64,000 bases of DNA from Luteitalea sp963759795 (GTDB lineage: Bacteria > Acidobacteriota > Vicinamibacteria > Vicinamibacterales > Vicinamibacteraceae), in NCBI GenBank assembly GCA_963759795.1, contig CAVXAR010000006.1, forward strand, positions 485,051-549,050, written 5' to 3'. Shown piece by piece: positions 62,755-64,000 of this stretch. Position numbers and translations under genes: made by a program. The stretch's first letter is position 1, and each line of letters begins with the position of its first letter. The notes beneath the pieces are model-generated. The model had not been told where the DNA came from. It saw nothing but the letters and a program-made list of their open reading frames with translations, and searched no databases.

Positions 62755-64000
62755 CTAGGGCTTGTTGGCTTCCTCGGCCCCGCCGGAGATCTGCATGGGA
62801 ACGATCCCGCCCGGCTCATCGCGGTCGATTTCGAGCACGTCGCGGAACGACCCCTCGATGGTCCGGACGGCGTTGCCCAACTGGTGGAGCCAACCGCTCC
62901 AGAACTGGGCGATGGAGGGCACCTGGCGGGTCTCGCGGATCTCGCGGAATACATCCTTCTTGTGCGAGGCCATGTCAAAGCCGCGCAGCATGGCCGCTCC
63001 GATATCGGAGAGGTTGATCCGTTCATTCAGATCGAAGCGGGCAATGTCGCGGCGGATGTTTCGCTCCCCTCCGCTCTTGGTTGTGACGGTAATGCATTCT
63101 TGGAACGTCAGGGCGCCGGAGACGATGCGGGCGCCCGCCGTGAGTTCAAGCAGCGTCGTGGCCATGGCGGGGTTCCGCACGGCCACCGCCGGGGCGGCCT
63201 CGTGGAGGCGGATCAGCGCGGGCCCGGAAATGCCGGCCCAAACGCCGCTGGGCAACTCCGTCAGGGAGAAGAACTTGGAAACAATGGTCTCCATCTCCCG
63301 GTCCTCCAACTTTTCGATCTCGCTCTCCTTGAATCGCCTGGCCTCATCGGCGCGCTTGTCGAACTCGTCGCGGAACTGGGTGCTCTCGTAGAGCCGGTTC
63401 AGGATGGCCTCCGTCCAGCTGGACACCGGGTAGTTCCAGGCGACGGGGATAATCTCCGCGCCGAGCCGGCTCAGGCTGACGATCACGGCGTGAATCTGCT
63501 TCGTGTTGGTGCTTTCGATGTAGGCGCGGCCCTGTTGAAAGTCGAGCAGGACGGGAACCTGCGTGCGGCAGATAGCGGTGGCATCGACGGTTTTATCGTC
63601 GACCGTGCGTTTGTCGGTAGGCTGAAGGAACTTGTAAGGTCGTCCAGCATGACGTAGGAGCGCTGCTCCTTGATGGAGGGCAGGTGTCACTCGCGTTTTT
63701 CCACTCGTTGGCAACGGCCCAAAGCCCGAACCACGGGAGTTCGTGGTGGATCTGGAACGCCTCGACGGTGCGGCCATAGCCGGGGCCTTCCAGGATTTCC
63801 GCCGCCAGGCCTTCGGTTGCGCCGTCCCCCTGATCGGCAATGGCGTGGCGGGACAGTTCGGTCTGCTGGTCGACGGTCAGTTCCTGCTCTTCGTCCAGCC
63901 GGGGAACGCTGAAAGGGATCCAGGCCCACGGCGTCTCGTAGCGGCGGAAGGCGGGCGACCGGCGTTGGCGGCGAGTTGTGAGGCGGCCGCCATGCGGACC
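62755..64000 (-). CDS. Unrecognised protein, 5' end off window (frameshifts)
   Basis: An open reading across two frames to the window edge, about 410 residues. The edge-side part reads RRYETPWAWIPFSVPRLDEEQELTVDQQTELSRHA, AEILEGPGYGRTVEAFQIHHELPWFGLWAVANEWKNASD. After frame changes near 63,690 and 63,620 come LPSIKEQRSYVMLDDLTSSFSL, TQVPVLLDFQQGRAYIESTNTKQIHAVIVSLSRLGAEIIPVAWNYP, a charged helix (RRFKESEIEKLEDREMETIVSKFFSL) and a C-terminal ending SGGAEEANKP. I do not recognise the family. It looks soluble, mixed alpha/beta, with no signal peptide visible. Its stop faces the rluA stop with a three-base gap. Confidence 0.6.

Overview
This GC-rich window does not look like one continuous genome. 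I read it as three blocks joined inside coding sequence. Block A (1 to about 51,985) has the gene content and codon use of an acidobacterium, possibly Vicinamibacteria-like. Block B (about 51,985 to about 57,870) is still more GC-rich and looks actinobacterial, possibly Acidimicrobiia-like. Block C (about 57,870 to 64,000) has lower GC and resembles a Bryobacter/Solibacter-type acidobacterium. These taxonomic labels are inferences from gene content and base composition, because no search could be run.

Block A is almost entirely an exopolysaccharide locus with an exosortase/PEP-CTERM system. It opens with a UDP-GlcNAc-type 6-dehydrogenase, a tyrosine-degradation segment (hppD, an unknown gene, fahA) and wecB. 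An exosortase-associated polysaccharide deacetylase, a PEP-CTERM substrate protein and rmlC/rmlA follow on the minus strand. From 8,919 a plus-strand unit carries a TIGR03790-like protein, a YdcF-like protein, the TPR lipoprotein PrsT, an exosortase and an EpsI-like protein. From 16,894 to 31,556 a chain of mostly overlapping genes holds a LuxC/LuxE/ACP/acyl-ligase/iron-ADH/SDR cassette. The same chain also holds two glycosyltransferases, an asparagine-synthase-type amidotransferase, a membrane sulfatase-like protein and an alpha/beta hydrolase. From 31,672 to 51,863 come two paralogous secreted proteins, six sulfotransferases, a Wzx-type flippase, two more glycosyltransferases, a second deacetylase, an O-antigen-ligase-type protein, a kinase-like protein, a second nucleotide-sugar dehydrogenase, and cysD/cysNC, which make the sulfotransferase donor PAPS.

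Together the block A genes suggest synthesis, sulfation, acyl or alkyl decoration, export and ligation of a secreted polysaccharide, coupled to PEP-CTERM protein sorting. Three good -24/-12 (sigma-54) promoter matches lie in front of the PEP-CTERM gene, the exosortase unit and the paralogous secreted pair. This fits the known sigma-54 control of PEP-CTERM systems.

Block B carries, on the minus strand, an ABC exporter ATPase with the first codons of its permease, a glutamate-dehydrogenase-family protein, release factor 3, a shortened LuxR-type response regulator, and xseB and xseA. Block C carries a truncated TonB-dependent receptor, a GH144-type glucanase, an RluA-type pseudouridine synthase and an unrecognised protein.

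Many conserved genes are split by single-base frame changes. They are moderately frequent in block A and very dense in blocks B and C. Several can be repaired by removing one base from a short run, so I treat them mainly as sequencing or consensus errors and annotate such genes across their full span. I saw no tRNA, rRNA, CRISPR array or insertion sequence, and no gap over 300 bases without a gene.
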